DNA from: an uncultured Mycoplasmatota bacterium
Lineage (GTDB): Bacteria; Bacillota_I; Bacilli_A; RF39; UBA660
DNA length: 64,000 nt
NCBI GenBank assembly: GCA_946498975.1
Contig: CAMMQC010000003.1
Coordinates: forward strand, 1-64,000
Direction of reading: 5' to 3'
This document shows positions 41,927 to 49,671 of this stretch, piece after piece. A program made the position numbers and the translations under genes. Under the pieces are notes generated by a model that ran no database searches, was not told where the DNA came from, and worked only from the letters and a program-made list of their open reading frames with translations. How positions within the stretch are numbered: the first letter of the stretch is position 1; every line of letters starts with the position of its first letter.

Positions 41927-42824
41927 AATCTAACCAGTCTATTTTTAGAATAGGCTTTTTTTTATTTATAAAATTATAGATGTATTTTAAGAACTTTTCG
42001 TACTCATCTGTTCTATTTAGTACTTTTATTATTTCTTTTTCTTTAAGACTCTCATTTATTATCTTCTCATAAATATCAAAGTAATGACTTGGAAAAAGTA
42101 GTCTTGCTATTAATAGACCGTATTGATAAGAACTATAATTTAGATTAGTTAAAAATTCATCTAAAAAGTCATAGGTGTAATTATCTGTTATAAAGAGACA
42201 TTTAAGATATTCAGCACTATCTCTAGCTTTATTATCTATAACAATGTTTAAAGGGTTATAGAAGCTTAAATTGTCTAGATTTACTCTTCTTCTAGATATT
42301 ACTAAAGTATCGGTAAATTCTTTAGTTAGGTAGCTGTTAGTGGCATTGAAATAACTTATAGCATTTTCTCCTAGACCTATGAAATAATCTAGAGTCTTAT
42401 AGAGTGTTTTATATTTCATCTTTATATAGTCTTTTTGATATTCAAAATAATCTATCTTGCTACTCCAAAGATTATTCCAACTACTATGATTCAATAATTT
42501 TAAATTAGATGCCTCTTTAGGACAATAAGTAGGATTATAGATGGCATTAATATTAAAGTAATTATTTTTTAGACTTCTTAAAAGAATATAATAACGATTA
42601 TTTATTATACTTAAAGCTTCTTTATTTATGTTAAAGATAATCATCATAAAATTACTATAGTTTACTGTTCTAGTAAGCATAATTAATTCATTAATATACT
42701 CTAAAGGTCTATTTACTTGATAAAGATAATAGATGTAATTATCAAGATAAAAGTAATAATAATTATCTTTTTTAATTATTTTTTCTGGTGTAAGATGATA
42801 GTAATAAAAAAGAGTATTCTTCAT
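41919..42824 (-). CDS. spore coat protein YutH-like (CotS kinase-like family)
   Basis: A 301-residue, Tyr/Asn-rich protein with the YutH pattern: SSWNNLWSSKIDYFEYQ near 110-125, GLGENAISYFNA near 150, RRRVNLDNLSFYNPLNIVID near 175-195, RDSAEYLKCLF near 200 and the closing LLIARLLFPSHYFDIYE near 240. YutH belongs to the CotS-related kinase-like proteins of the coat, and kinase motifs are degenerate here. Synteny with the NifU-like gene and downstream YutD/YunB supports the call. Expected in the mother cell; no promoter is assigned. Confidence 0.75.
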   Translation of the reverse strand: MKNTLFYYYHLTPEKIIKKDNYYYFYLDNYIYYLYQVNRPLEYINELIMLTRTVNYSNFMMIIFNINKEALSIINNRYYILLRSLKNNYFNINAIYNPTYCPKEASNLKLLNHSSWNNLWSSKIDYFEYQKDYIKMKYKTLYKTLDYFIGLGENAISYFNATNSYLTKEFTDTLVISRRRVNLDNLSFYNPLNIVIDNKARDSAEYLKCLFITDNYTYDFLDEFLTNLNYSSYQYGLLIARLLFPSHYFDIYEKIINESLKEKEIIKVLNRTDEYEKFLKYIYNFINKKKPILKIDWLDSN

Positions 42825-42851
42825 ATCTAAAACCTCAGTAAAGTATATGAA

Positions 42852-42888
42852 AAAAAGAAAAAAAAAGAACGTATTATATTTTACGTCC
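42852..42888 (-). terminator. terminator at the end of the coiled-coil gene
   Basis: The minus strand has GACGTA, a short loop, TACGTT and then two T-runs. The stop codon lies in the stem. It separates this operon from yutH. Confidence 0.55.
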
Positions 42889-44226
42889 TCCTGAAGTCAT
42901 TTGAGTATCACCACTATCATATCCAGTTCCAGCAAATTCTGCTCTTAATCTTCTCAATTCTTCTAAAGATTGACTAGCTTCTTCATCATAAGCAGCTGTT
43001 TCTGTTTCGATAGCAGTTGTTTCTGAGTTAATAGTTGCTAGAGTTTCATTTTCTTTTTGAAGTTCTGCTTCTTTAGCACTATTAAGTTTTTCTTGTTCTT
43101 CATTAGCTTTTCTTAACTCATCCATTTTTGGCCTATATGTATTTAATAACTCTATTTGTCTTTTAGTATCTTCTGCTCTTTTCTTAGCTGCTTCACGTTC
43201 TTTTTTAGCTTGTTCTTGTTTTTCAGCAGCTTTTGTTTGTTCTTCTTTTACATTAGATATTTTACTATTCAATTCTTCACCATGAGATTTAAGCCTTTCA
43301 TTTCTATCTTCTAAGTCTTTAATAAAGTTTTCTATAGATGTATCACCATCAAAGCCTTCAAATGATTTATTCTCATTAGTGGCAGGTGGTTGTACTGGAG
43401 TCCACTCACCTGTTTTACCTGCTATAGATGGAATATTGAAATCAATTGTTGGGCTATCTGGTGTATCAGATTTTTCATCTTGTTCATGCTCACTAGTTGG
43501 TTTTTCTTGTTTAATAAATAAGTCTTTCATAAGGTCAGGTGTAACCTCATTAGCTTTTCTCTCATCAACTTCATTTTTAATATCTTCTGCAATTTCACTA
43601 ACAGTTTCATCAAAGTTATCTGCATCTATATTTCTAGCGACTGTGTCACCGTAATTTTTTGAACTAGTTATATCTCTATTCATCATTTTCTCTACTTCTT
43701 CTTTAATAAGGTTACTATCTACGCTAGAGAAAATATCATTATCTTTTTCGTCTATTAAAGCACTTTGGACATTTTCTTGAGCCTCTGCTAATCTTTGTAA
43801 ATCTATAACTTCTTGCTTTTTATTCTCATCTTCTATTTTTATCCAACCATCTTGTGCTAACTGTTCAAAATTTTCTTTAGGTAACTTTAGAGCTTTTTTG
43901 GCTAAAGCTAAAAATCTTTGACGAGCTTCTGAGAATTCTCTATAAGCATCCTCTAGGCTTCTAATTTCTTGCTTAAGAAGAGATAAATCTTTCTTTGCAG
44001 CTTTTAGTTCATTCTTTTCTAAGTTACCACTAGCTACTTTTTCTTCTAATTCTTGTTGTTTATTTTTCTTTTCATCTAAGTCCTTTTGAATATATGCATC
44101 TTGAACTTCCATTATAGTAGCATAAGAAGTAATTAAAAGTTTTAATTTATTAGCATCACCTTTTATGACTTCTAAATTATCTAGTCCCACAACTCTAAAT
44201 TCTTCATTATCTAGTTTTTCACTCAT
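42874..44226 (-). CDS. large acidic coiled-coil protein, unknown function
   Basis: A 450-residue protein I do not recognise. Residues 30-130 are helical and charged (DEKKNKQQELEEKVA). A linker of about 90 residues carries acidic and Pro/Ser-rich text (GKTGEWTPVQPPATNE). Residues 290-440 are a strong coiled coil with E/K/A heptads (KEREAAKKRAEDTKRQIEL). There is no membrane segment or signal peptide. It starts at 44226 with GGAGG upstream and lies after the DUF1292 gene. It may be a structural or scaffold protein. Function cannot be told. Confidence 0.65.
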   Translation of the reverse strand: MSEKLDNEEFRVVGLDNLEVIKGDANKLKLLITSYATIMEVQDAYIQKDLDEKKNKQQELEEKVASGNLEKNELKAAKKDLSLLKQEIRSLEDAYREFSEARQRFLALAKKALKLPKENFEQLAQDGWIKIEDENKKQEVIDLQRLAEAQENVQSALIDEKDNDIFSSVDSNLIKEEVEKMMNRDITSSKNYGDTVARNIDADNFDETVSEIAEDIKNEVDERKANEVTPDLMKDLFIKQEKPTSEHEQDEKSDTPDSPTIDFNIPSIAGKTGEWTPVQPPATNENKSFEGFDGDTSIENFIKDLEDRNERLKSHGEELNSKISNVKEEQTKAAEKQEQAKKEREAAKKRAEDTKRQIELLNTYRPKMDELRKANEEQEKLNSAKEAELQKENETLATINSETTAIETETAAYDEEASQSLEELRRLRAEFAGTGYDSGDTQMTSGGRKI

Positions 44227-44258
44227 GTCATTCGCCTCCAACTAATTATTACTATCTA

Positions 44259-44528
44259 TTAGTCTTTTTTTGATAATTTTCTTAATACGTCCTTTACTCT
44301 ATTCCATTCATCTTCATCATCAATGCCATATAGTCTTGGAGTATCTCCACTTCTATCAACTCTTGAAACATAAACTGTTACATTACCATTTTCATCTTTT
44401 TCATTTTTTGTATATACAACATATTCTTTTTTTGTATCTTTAAATTCAAAGGCAATAACAACTTCTACTTCGTCAATAGAACCATCTTCACCTATGATTG
44501 ATAAAGTCATTTTCTTCTTTTCATTCAT
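44259..44528 (-). CDS. DUF1292-family protein (YrzB-like)
   Basis: An 89-residue acidic protein of the DUF1292 family: TLSIIGEDGSIDEVEVVIAFEF, KEYVVYTKNEKDENGNVTVYVSRV and a closing DEDEWNRVKDVLRKL match the family scheme. Function unknown. I chose the ATG at 44528 (GGGAGG 7 nt upstream); an upstream frame to 44564 is likely untranslated. Confidence 0.82.
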   Translation of the reverse strand: MNEKKKMTLSIIGEDGSIDEVEVVIAFEFKDTKKEYVVYTKNEKDENGNVTVYVSRVDRSGDTPRLYGIDDEDEWNRVKDVLRKLSKKD

Positions 44529-44600
44529 CTTTGTTTTTCCTCCCTTTACTATCCTATAAATCATTTTAGCATAAAAAAAAAGAAATAAAAAGCCCCTTTT

Positions 44601-44903
44601 TTACATATTTTTACTATTTTTAGGATTTTTTTCTTTTTTTAGGAGAAAAGTCTTCGCTCCAGGAGAACAATAATCTTTGATATAGCTCTCTAAATATTTA
44701 ATATCATTTATCTTTTTTGCTTTCTTATTACTACTATCATAAAATCCTTTAAGTCTTATTTTTCCATAAGAATAATCTCCTAAAACGTAATCATAGTCTT
44801 GAAAGTAATCTGTAAAAAGACTTTTTACCTCTTCATAAGCAAAGTTTTCTTTTCCTTTAGTTATTTTATAATTATTATCTAGTAAAGTATACATTCCTAC
44901 CAC
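44601..44903 (-). CDS. yutD: YutD-family protein
   Basis: A 100-residue protein of the YutD (DUF1027) family. The recognisable block is DYDYVLGDYSYGKIRLKGFYD followed by YLESYIKDYCSPGAKTFLLKK, where the family has YxxxYCNFGCxYFVLKK. Its role is unknown. It lies 19 nt after yunB, the same neighbourhood as in B. subtilis. Confidence 0.85.
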   Translation of the reverse strand: MVGMYTLLDNNYKITKGKENFAYEEVKSLFTDYFQDYDYVLGDYSYGKIRLKGFYDSSNKKAKKINDIKYLESYIKDYCSPGAKTFLLKKEKNPKNSKNM

Positions 44904-44922
44904 CTATTACTATTGTAACATA

Positions 44923-45642
44923 TTATTTGAGTTTAGTTTCAAAAACTTGTGAAGATGCTTCAAAAGAACCATTATAATAGTCTGGAATGTTTCCTTGAAT
45001 GATTTGGGTAGTAAGATTTACTTTGGTAGTAATAGGGACACTTTTTGTTGAGTGAGGCATGGTTATTTTTTCTTTGATAGTTATTTCTATACCCACTTCG
45101 ATTAGAGCATTATTAAAACCATATTCTTTTACATCAGTTACAATATTGCTTGATACTGTACCAATGAATGAAAATCTTATAGGGATACTTGTAGTTAAAT
45201 TAACAATTAAACCATTATGGAATAAAGAACCTATAGGGATATCACATACTACTCCATCATCTAGAAAGGTTAGTCTTGTTCCTTTTAGAGAATCTGATAA
45301 TTCTAAATCAGTTGTATCTCCTTTTTCTATAGCGCTAAGTCTTTTCATGGCTTTATCATTTATTTCTTTTAAAAGTCTATTAGTTGTTTTAGTATCAAAA
45401 TTAATCAGTTCAATATTTCCTTCATTATCTCTACTTATTTCAAAGATATCTTCATCTAAAAAATCTTCATCTATAAAGGTAACATCATTTAAAATAACAT
45501 TTGCGATTCTTTCTGTTTCTACAGTGGCATAGTTAATAATAACTTTTTCTAATCCTTTACCTGCTATAGAAGTAAGATATAAAGCAGTAAAGAAAGATAA
45601 TATTAAGAGACTAAAAAAGATATATACTTTCTTTTTATTCAT
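44923..45642 (-). CDS. yunB: sporulation protein YunB
   Basis: A 239-residue protein with an N-terminal transmembrane helix (about 5-25) and an outer domain matching YunB: VINYATVETERIANVILND near 35, IPIGSLFHNGLIVNLTTSIPIRFSFIGTV near 137-165, GFNNALIEVGIEITIKEKI near 175 and NIPDYYNGS near 222. YunB is a mother-cell sporulation protein of unclear mechanism. It follows the ylmC-like gene by 2 nt and sigG, so it belongs to the sigG operon region. Confidence 0.85.
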   Translation of the reverse strand: MNKKKVYIFFSLLILSFFTALYLTSIAGKGLEKVIINYATVETERIANVILNDVTFIDEDFLDEDIFEISRDNEGNIELINFDTKTTNRLLKEINDKAMKRLSAIEKGDTTDLELSDSLKGTRLTFLDDGVVCDIPIGSLFHNGLIVNLTTSIPIRFSFIGTVSSNIVTDVKEYGFNNALIEVGIEITIKEKITMPHSTKSVPITTKVNLTTQIIQGNIPDYYNGSFEASSQVFETKLK

Positions 45643-45644
45643 AG

Positions 45645-45875
45645 TTAATTACCTAGTCTTACTAGTATTACATCTTCACCAATTCTCTCAATACTTTGCC
45701 ATCTAATCTCTGTGTCTTCTCCTTTACCAAAAGAAATAAACTTGCCCTTTGGTTCTACTATTAAACTAATGATAGCACCATTTCTCTCATCTACTTTAAC
45801 ATCTATAATATTACCTATATTTCTACCATCTATAACATTAACTATATCTTTACTTTGTAAATCAGAAAGTCTCAT
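45645..45875 (-). CDS. PRC-barrel sporulation protein, YlmC/YmxH family
   Basis: A 76-residue PRC-barrel protein (MRLSDLQSKDIVNVIDGRNIGNIIDV, FGKGEDTEIRWQSIERIGEDVILV). The YlmC/YmxH family is found in spore formers, and ylmC is often next to sigG, as here (50 nt after it). Function in sporulation is presumed from distribution. Confidence 0.88.
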   Translation of the reverse strand: MRLSDLQSKDIVNVIDGRNIGNIIDVKVDERNGAIISLIVEPKGKFISFGKGEDTEIRWQSIERIGEDVILVRLGN

Positions 45876-45925
45876 ATTATCACTGCCTTACTACTTAAAA
45901 TTATGTATTTTTTTATTAATTATGC

Positions 45926-46702
45926 TTATCTCAAAGTTTTCTTTAACTGCTTTATAGCATTTTTTTCTAGTCTTGATACTTGAGCTTGACTTATGTCCAT
46001 ATCTTTGGCAATTTCCATTTGGGTTTTACCGATAATATAACGCTCATTTAATATTTGTTGTTCTCTATCACTTAAATAATTTATAGCATCACTTGTAGCA
46101 AGTTTTTCTTCTACAACTGAACCAGTTCTTCTCTTATCTTCTATTTGATCATATACATAAATAGTATCTCCCCCATCATTATAGATAGGTTCAAACATGG
46201 ATACTGGGTCTTTAAGTGATTCTAGAGAAAAGACAATGTCATAAGTAGTAACATCTAAGGTGTCAGCTAGGTCTTCCATAGATATTTCTTCTCCTTTTTC
46301 CATGAAGTATTCTTCTTTTAATTTTAAAGCTTTATAAGCGAGGTCTCTTGTAGAACGGCTTACTCTAATAGTGTTATTATCTCTTAAGTATCGTTTTATT
46401 TCTCCTAAAATCATCGGTACAGCATAGGTTGAGAATTTAACTTCATGTGATAGGTCAAAATTATCTATCGCTTTAACGAGACCAATACACCCTACTTGAA
46501 ATAAATCATCTAAGTTTTCATTTCTTGTATTAACTTTTCTTAAAATACTTAAGACTAATTTTAAATTACCATTAACGAGATCATTTCTAGCGAAAGGATC
46601 TCCACTTTGCATCTTTTTAAATAGTTCTGTCATCTCTTCAGTTGTTAATACTTTTAATTCTGATGTTTTAACTCCACTGATTATTACTTTGTTAGTTGCC
46701 AT
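45926..46702 (-). CDS. sigG: RNA polymerase sporulation sigma factor SigG
   Basis: A 258-residue late forespore sigma factor. The N-terminus NKVIISGVKTSELKVLTTEEM matches SigG. Region 2 has LDDLFQVGCIGLVKAIDNFDL and FSTYAVPMILGEIKRYLRDNN, then VSRSTRDLAYKAL, DPVSMFEPIYNDGGDTIYVYDQI and the region 4 helix-turn-helix SQAQVSRLEKNAIKQL. It directs sspI and spoVA in other spore formers, and both occur in this window. The start codon and RBS are inside a perfect 10-bp inverted repeat, which is likely a translational control hairpin. Confidence 0.95.
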   Translation of the reverse strand: MATNKVIISGVKTSELKVLTTEEMTELFKKMQSGDPFARNDLVNGNLKLVLSILRKVNTRNENLDDLFQVGCIGLVKAIDNFDLSHEVKFSTYAVPMILGEIKRYLRDNNTIRVSRSTRDLAYKALKLKEEYFMEKGEEISMEDLADTLDVTTYDIVFSLESLKDPVSMFEPIYNDGGDTIYVYDQIEDKRRTGSVVEEKLATSDAINYLSDREQQILNERYIIGKTQMEIAKDMDISQAQVSRLEKNAIKQLKKTLR

Positions 46703-46734
46703 TTAATCATCTCCTAAATTAGTAATGATTAAAT
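46701..46734 (-). promoter_or_regulatory. leader hairpin over the sigG ribosome-binding region
   Basis: ATTTAATCAT (46701-46710) and ATGATTAAAT (46725-46734) form a perfect 10-bp inverted repeat. In the mRNA the loop carries the GGAG Shine-Dalgarno and the 3' arm covers the bases up to and including the start codon, so folding would block initiation. Confidence 0.6.
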
Positions 46735-46745
46735 AGTTATTTTTT

Positions 46746-46778
46746 TATACAAAAAAAAGACCTAGTAACGGTCTAAAA
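46746..46778 (-). terminator. terminator of ttcA
   Basis: On the minus strand AGACC / GGTCT with a short loop is followed by an eight-T run. The ttcA stop codon (46762) is within the hairpin. Confidence 0.65.
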
Positions 46779-47583
46779 AGCTTATTTCTTCCCCTTTATC
46801 TTGGTAACTTAGAAGTGTTTCTAAATTAACTTTCTCGGTACTTTTAAAGATATTATTATCAATAACATCACTTTTTTCTCTAAGGATTTCTAATAGTTTT
46901 TTTATTTCTAAACGTTTAGAATTGTTCTCAATATTTTTATTTTCTGTAAATTTACAGGCACAGTTTATAAAGGTGTATTCATTATATTGCCAAAACTTTT
47001 TTATAGATTCTTCTCTTACTAAATAAAGTGGTCTAATAAGTTCCATGCCAGGAAAATTAGTACTATGTAATTTAGGTAACATTGTTTTAAATTCTCCACC
47101 ATAAAACATTGATAGTAGTATTGTTTCAATTACATCATCAAAGTGATGTCCTAAGGCAATTTTATTACACCCTAGGTCTTTTGCAGTCTTATAAAGAAAA
47201 CCTCTACGCATTCTAGCACACATATAACAAGGATGGTCTTTATCTAGTTTGTTAGCAACTTCAAAGATATCTGAGTCAAATATTTTATAGTCAATGCCTA
47301 AAGATTCTAAGTTTTCTTTTATTACTTTTAAGGTCTCTTCTTTATATCCTGGATTCATAACGATACATGATAATTTAAAGTTAGTCTTACCATGTTTCTG
47401 TAATTCTTCTAAACATTTTGCAAGTAAACAAGAATCTTTTCCTCCAGATATACAAACAGCGATATGGTCATTTTCACTTACTAATTCATAGTCTCTAACG
47501 GCTTTCATAAATTTACGCCAGATATCTTTACGATACTTGGTTATAAGACTATGTTCTACTTCTTTATAGTTTTTCATTTGCAT
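46762..47583 (-). CDS. ttcA: PP-loop ATPase, TtcA-like tRNA thiolase
   Basis: A 273-residue adenine nucleotide alpha-hydrolase. The PP-loop SGGKDSCLLAKCLEEL is near residue 43, a CxxC pair in YMCARMRRGF near 115, GHHFDDVIETILLSM near 145, and further Cys in INCACKFTE near 205. TtcA inserts sulfur at C32 of tRNAs using an iron-sulfur cluster bound by these cysteines. It is close to the related ATPase families, so the exact tRNA position is inferred. Confidence 0.82.
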   Translation of the reverse strand: MQMKNYKEVEHSLITKYRKDIWRKFMKAVRDYELVSENDHIAVCISGGKDSCLLAKCLEELQKHGKTNFKLSCIVMNPGYKEETLKVIKENLESLGIDYKIFDSDIFEVANKLDKDHPCYMCARMRRGFLYKTAKDLGCNKIALGHHFDDVIETILLSMFYGGEFKTMLPKLHSTNFPGMELIRPLYLVREESIKKFWQYNEYTFINCACKFTENKNIENNSKRLEIKKLLEILREKSDVIDNNIFKSTEKVNLETLLSYQDKGEEISFLDRY

Positions 47584-47588
47584 CTCTC

Positions 47589-48128
47589 CTATAAATATTT
47601 TAAAATATCTCTAAACTCTTGATAACCATCATTACTACTAAAATGTCCGGCATTATCATATTTAATTACTTTGCCACCAAGCATTTCGGCGAAAGATAAA
47701 GATTTATCTAAAGGAACATATTTATCATTAGTAGAACAAATACAGATTACATCTTCTGCAACACTAATCCCCTTAATGTTATCAAGATAGAAGCTATTAT
47801 AAAGGTATTCATCTTCATAAGTAATGTCGTTAAATCCTGCTATTGTAATTAGTTTTTTAATTTTTAAATTATGTTCTTTTAAAAACTTAACAATAAATAT
47901 ACTACCTAGGCTATGAGTAATGATAGTACTAGATTCACTTAAAAGTCCTATATTAAGATATTGTTCTAAAATATTAGACCAATTATCATAGCTTTGTATA
48001 GAATAAACTGGAAATTGTGGTGCAATTACATAATAGCCTTTTTTAGTTATACTTTTATGTAAATATGGAAAAAAATTCTTATAAGGATTACCATATGAGC
48101 CATGAATTAAAAAGCAAACATCTTTCAT
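47589..48128 (-). CDS. alpha/beta hydrolase, RBBP9/YdeN family
   Basis: A 179-residue serine hydrolase of the RBBP9/YdeN type. The catalytic triad can be read: Ser in THSLGS (about 85), Asp in STNDKYVP (about 135), and His in NAGHFSS (about 160). The oxyanion strand is CFLIHGSYGNPYK at the start. It overlaps the RluA gene by 4 nt and precedes ttcA by 6 nt, so it is part of an rluA-hydrolase-ttcA operon. Confidence 0.85.
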   Translation of the reverse strand: MKDVCFLIHGSYGNPYKNFFPYLHKSITKKGYYVIAPQFPVYSIQSYDNWSNILEQYLNIGLLSESSTIITHSLGSIFIVKFLKEHNLKIKKLITIAGFNDITYEDEYLYNSFYLDNIKGISVAEDVICICSTNDKYVPLDKSLSFAEMLGGKVIKYDNAGHFSSNDGYQEFRDILKYL

Positions 48129-48973
48129 TTTATATTCCCCACTTTCTTAAATGATGATGGAATACTACTTTCAAACGTATAAGTTTTATTATTAAGAGGA
48201 TTAGTTATAGTTAATTTACTAGCATGTAAATATAGTCTATTAGATTTAATACCTCCATACTTTTTATCTCCTACTATAGGACTTCCTAAATGATTTAAGA
48301 CTACTCTTATCTGATTACGTCTTCCTGTTTTAATATTAACTTTAACAAGACTATATTTATTATTTTTATTAATTGTCTTAAGAGAAGTAACGGCAATTTT
48401 ACCTTCTTTTTTATTAGTAACAATAACTTTATCAGGTCCTATTTCTTTTAAGTAACAAGTATAGTCATCTATATCTTTCACAGTACCTGTTACTAAAGCG
48501 ATATATTCTCTTGTTTTAACATATTTATCCCAATTATTTTGCAAAAGATTTTTTAGAGTATTATCTTTTACAAAGACTAAGACTCCAGATGTATCTTTAT
48601 CAAGGCGATGTAAGACAAAGATTTTATCATTCTTCTTTCTACTCTTAATAAACTCTCTTACCAAGTGATAGGCAGTCTTTTCTTTTTCTTTAGTAGTACT
48701 TATTGATAAAAGTCCGGTAGGTTTATTAATTACAAAGAAATATTCATCTTCATAGATAATATCAAGATTACTCTTCTTATGAGTTTTATTAATCTTATTA
48801 AGTTCAATAATATCATTTTTCAAAACAATCGCATCATATTTTGTTACAACTTTTCCATTAACTAAAACTCCACCATCTTTTAGATAGTTCTTTATCTTTT
48901 TCTTACTTAAATCCTTAAATAAAACAAATAATGTTTCTAATAGTTCTCCTTTTTCTAAAACTTTTCCTTTCAT
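48125..48973 (-). CDS. RluA-family pseudouridine synthase
   Basis: A 282-residue pseudouridine synthase with an N-terminal S4 domain (about 10-70; ETLFVLFKDLSKKKIKNYLKDGGVLVNGK) and a catalytic domain whose motif HRLDKDTSGVLVF (about 132-144) holds the catalytic Asp. Later GRRNQIRVVLNHLGSPIVGDKKYGG is the family's C-terminal block. It modifies rRNA or tRNA. I chose the ATG at 48973 with GGGGATG upstream. Confidence 0.9.
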   Translation of the reverse strand: MKGKVLEKGELLETLFVLFKDLSKKKIKNYLKDGGVLVNGKVVTKYDAIVLKNDIIELNKINKTHKKSNLDIIYEDEYFFVINKPTGLLSISTTKEKEKTAYHLVREFIKSRKKNDKIFVLHRLDKDTSGVLVFVKDNTLKNLLQNNWDKYVKTREYIALVTGTVKDIDDYTCYLKEIGPDKVIVTNKKEGKIAVTSLKTINKNNKYSLVKVNIKTGRRNQIRVVLNHLGSPIVGDKKYGGIKSNRLYLHASKLTITNPLNNKTYTFESSIPSSFKKVGNIK

Positions 48974-49017
48974 TAATATCATCCCCTTCAAAATACGGTA
49001 TTATTTTATCAGATAAA

Positions 49018-49042
49018 AAGAAAAAAGTCTATTACTAGACTC
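49018..49042 (-). terminator. terminator of the JAMM gene
   Basis: AGTCTA (about 49026-49031) / TAGACT with a 4-nt loop, followed by a T-run on the minus strand, 13 nt past the stop. Confidence 0.65.
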
Positions 49043-49054
49043 ATATTAAACTAT

Positions 49055-49594
49055 TTATCTTCTCTTCGCTCTTGCCATTCCTTCTAAAAAGCTGTTTTTA
49101 ATTATTTTAGTCATACTCTGTTCTCTTAAAGGTAGCTTTTCAATATTATCAACAAATAAAGGTATTCTTATTAATTTTTCATTTTCTGAATCATAATAAT
49201 AAAAAGAAATTTCATGGTCATTTACAATACCTTCAATTACTTTTACATAATCATTAGGAGTTAATCTCTGTGAAAGACTTTGAACATATTTTAAAAGTTC
49301 TATATCTTCTTCACTTAAGTTCGAACTTCCTTTTGGATGAGTGTGAAACATTATATAAACTGGTGATTCACAGGATGCAAGTTCATAAAGAACCTGTACC
49401 AAATATTCTTTTCTATATACTATTTCTTTATTAGTTCTTTTTTTTATTAAATCTTCTGAATTTAATTCTATTTTAGTTATATGAATATCATTATCTATTT
49501 CTGTTACAGTCATAAATCCACTTTGTTCTGTTTTACTTTTTTTACAAAAATTTATTAGTTTATTATATTGATTTAAAGACATATGTATATTCAT
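49055..49594 (-). CDS. JAMM/JAB-domain protein
   Basis: A 179-residue protein with the JAMM metal site MFHTHPKGSSNLSEEDIELL (about 90-110; H-x-H-P-x-x-S-x4-D like), and a C-terminal helical tail ending MARAKRR. Such isopeptidase-like proteins occur in bacteria with ubiquitin-like or sulfur-carrier systems, but no partner gene is next to it. Start at 49594 (GGGGGTACTT upstream) rather than 49618. Substrate unknown. Confidence 0.75.
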   Translation of the reverse strand: MNIHMSLNQYNKLINFCKKSKTEQSGFMTVTEIDNDIHITKIELNSEDLIKKRTNKEIVYRKEYLVQVLYELASCESPVYIMFHTHPKGSSNLSEEDIELLKYVQSLSQRLTPNDYVKVIEGIVNDHEISFYYYDSENEKLIRIPLFVDNIEKLPLREQSMTKIIKNSFLEGMARAKRR

Positions 49595-49635
49595 AAGTAC
49601 CCCCTTAAATGTAGTCATATTATAACATACAAAAA

Positions 49636-49664
49636 GAAAAAAGTCTATTACTAGACTTTAATTA
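49636..49664 (-). terminator. terminator of the arylsulfotransferase gene
   Basis: AAAGTCTA / TAGACTTT with a 4-nt loop, then a T-run on the minus strand. A second partial copy of the arm follows at about 49665, a small local duplication. Confidence 0.65.
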
Positions 49665-49671
49665 CTAGACT

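Noticed and set aside
45059-45532. 157-codon plus-strand ORF within yunB
   Set aside because: Antisense shadow; yunB matches its family over the same stretch.
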